DNA of 5,349 nucleotides from Allobrachymonas sp. (GTDB lineage: Bacteria; Pseudomonadota; Gammaproteobacteria; Burkholderiales; Burkholderiaceae_C), in assembly GCA_017996515.1 (NCBI GenBank), contig JAGOGU010000112.1, positions 1 through 5,349 on the forward strand, in the 5' to 3' direction. The position numbers were made by a program, and so were the translations under genes. Under the pieces are notes generated by a model. That model had not been told where the DNA came from. It was given only the letters and a program-made list of their open reading frames with translations, and ran no database searches. Below are positions 5,192-5,349 of the stretch, one piece after another (position 1 is the first letter of the stretch; every line of letters starts with the position of its first letter).

Positions 5192-5349
5192 CTTTGCGCC
5201 TCGGTGTTGTGTGGTGTTCTGAAATTCGCACGGGTCATCTGGATGCAGAAAAACGCGCTCTGGCCGTGCCTGCGGATGAGGCGCCCAGTTTTGCTGTCAC
5301 GACACTGTCCATGATGGATGTTGAGCGACGGAGAAGATCGCCCCGTTCG
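5192..5349. other. Right flank outside the element; no assignable gene
   Basis: A plus-strand frame is open from 5119 to the window edge and includes an in-frame ATG pair near 5320, giving residues such as ALAVPADEAPSF with gene-like codons, but no start with a ribosome binding site is visible and I recognise no family. It could be the start or a decayed piece of a gene that continues beyond the window. Confidence 0.25.

Noticed and set aside
4957..5238. 93-codon minus-strand open frame across the right end
   Set aside because: It spans the tandem repeat, the att-like core and a terminator hairpin, and its translation mirrors the repeats, so it is not a gene.

Overview
The window looks like a bacterial chromosome of the Burkholderiales, probably Comamonadaceae. 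That placement rests on the style of the tmRNA 3' half at the left edge and on the GC-rich codon use. No ribosomal RNA or housekeeping protein is present to confirm the family.

Layout from left to right: positions 1-205 hold the 3' part of ssrA (tmRNA), ending in an intact T arm, acceptor strand and CCA, followed by a strong intrinsic terminator at 217-252. Positions 253-945 form a gene-poor stretch. It carries a scattered array of the octamer CGGGGAAC (332-492) and a short open tail that resembles the C-terminus of a type I restriction specificity subunit (546-665). Positions 946-4858 hold a tight three-gene operon in which both junctions are ATGA stop/start overlaps. Positions 4859-5131 are a non-coding tail with two more CGGGGAAC copies in a perfect 12-bp tandem repeat, an AT-rich tract and an IHF-like site. 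At 5132-5152 lies an imperfect copy (18 of 21) of the tmRNA 3' end, immediately followed by a second intrinsic terminator (5153-5191). Both edges therefore look like the attL and attR of an element inserted at the tmRNA 3' end. No integrase gene is visible between them.

The operon encodes (1) a 529-aa DUF262 protein without a nuclease motif, (2) a 694-aa DUF262-DUF1524 protein of the GmrSD type with a complete-looking HNH-like motif, and (3) an 81-aa protein resembling the FtsK gamma winged helix. The reading I favour is a mobile anti-phage or type IV-like restriction module: the DUF262 domains bind or hydrolyse nucleotide and sense DNA, DUF1524 cuts, and the small winged helix recognises DNA or regulates the operon. 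The domain calls rest on visible motifs. The defence role, the complex and the role of the small protein are inferences.
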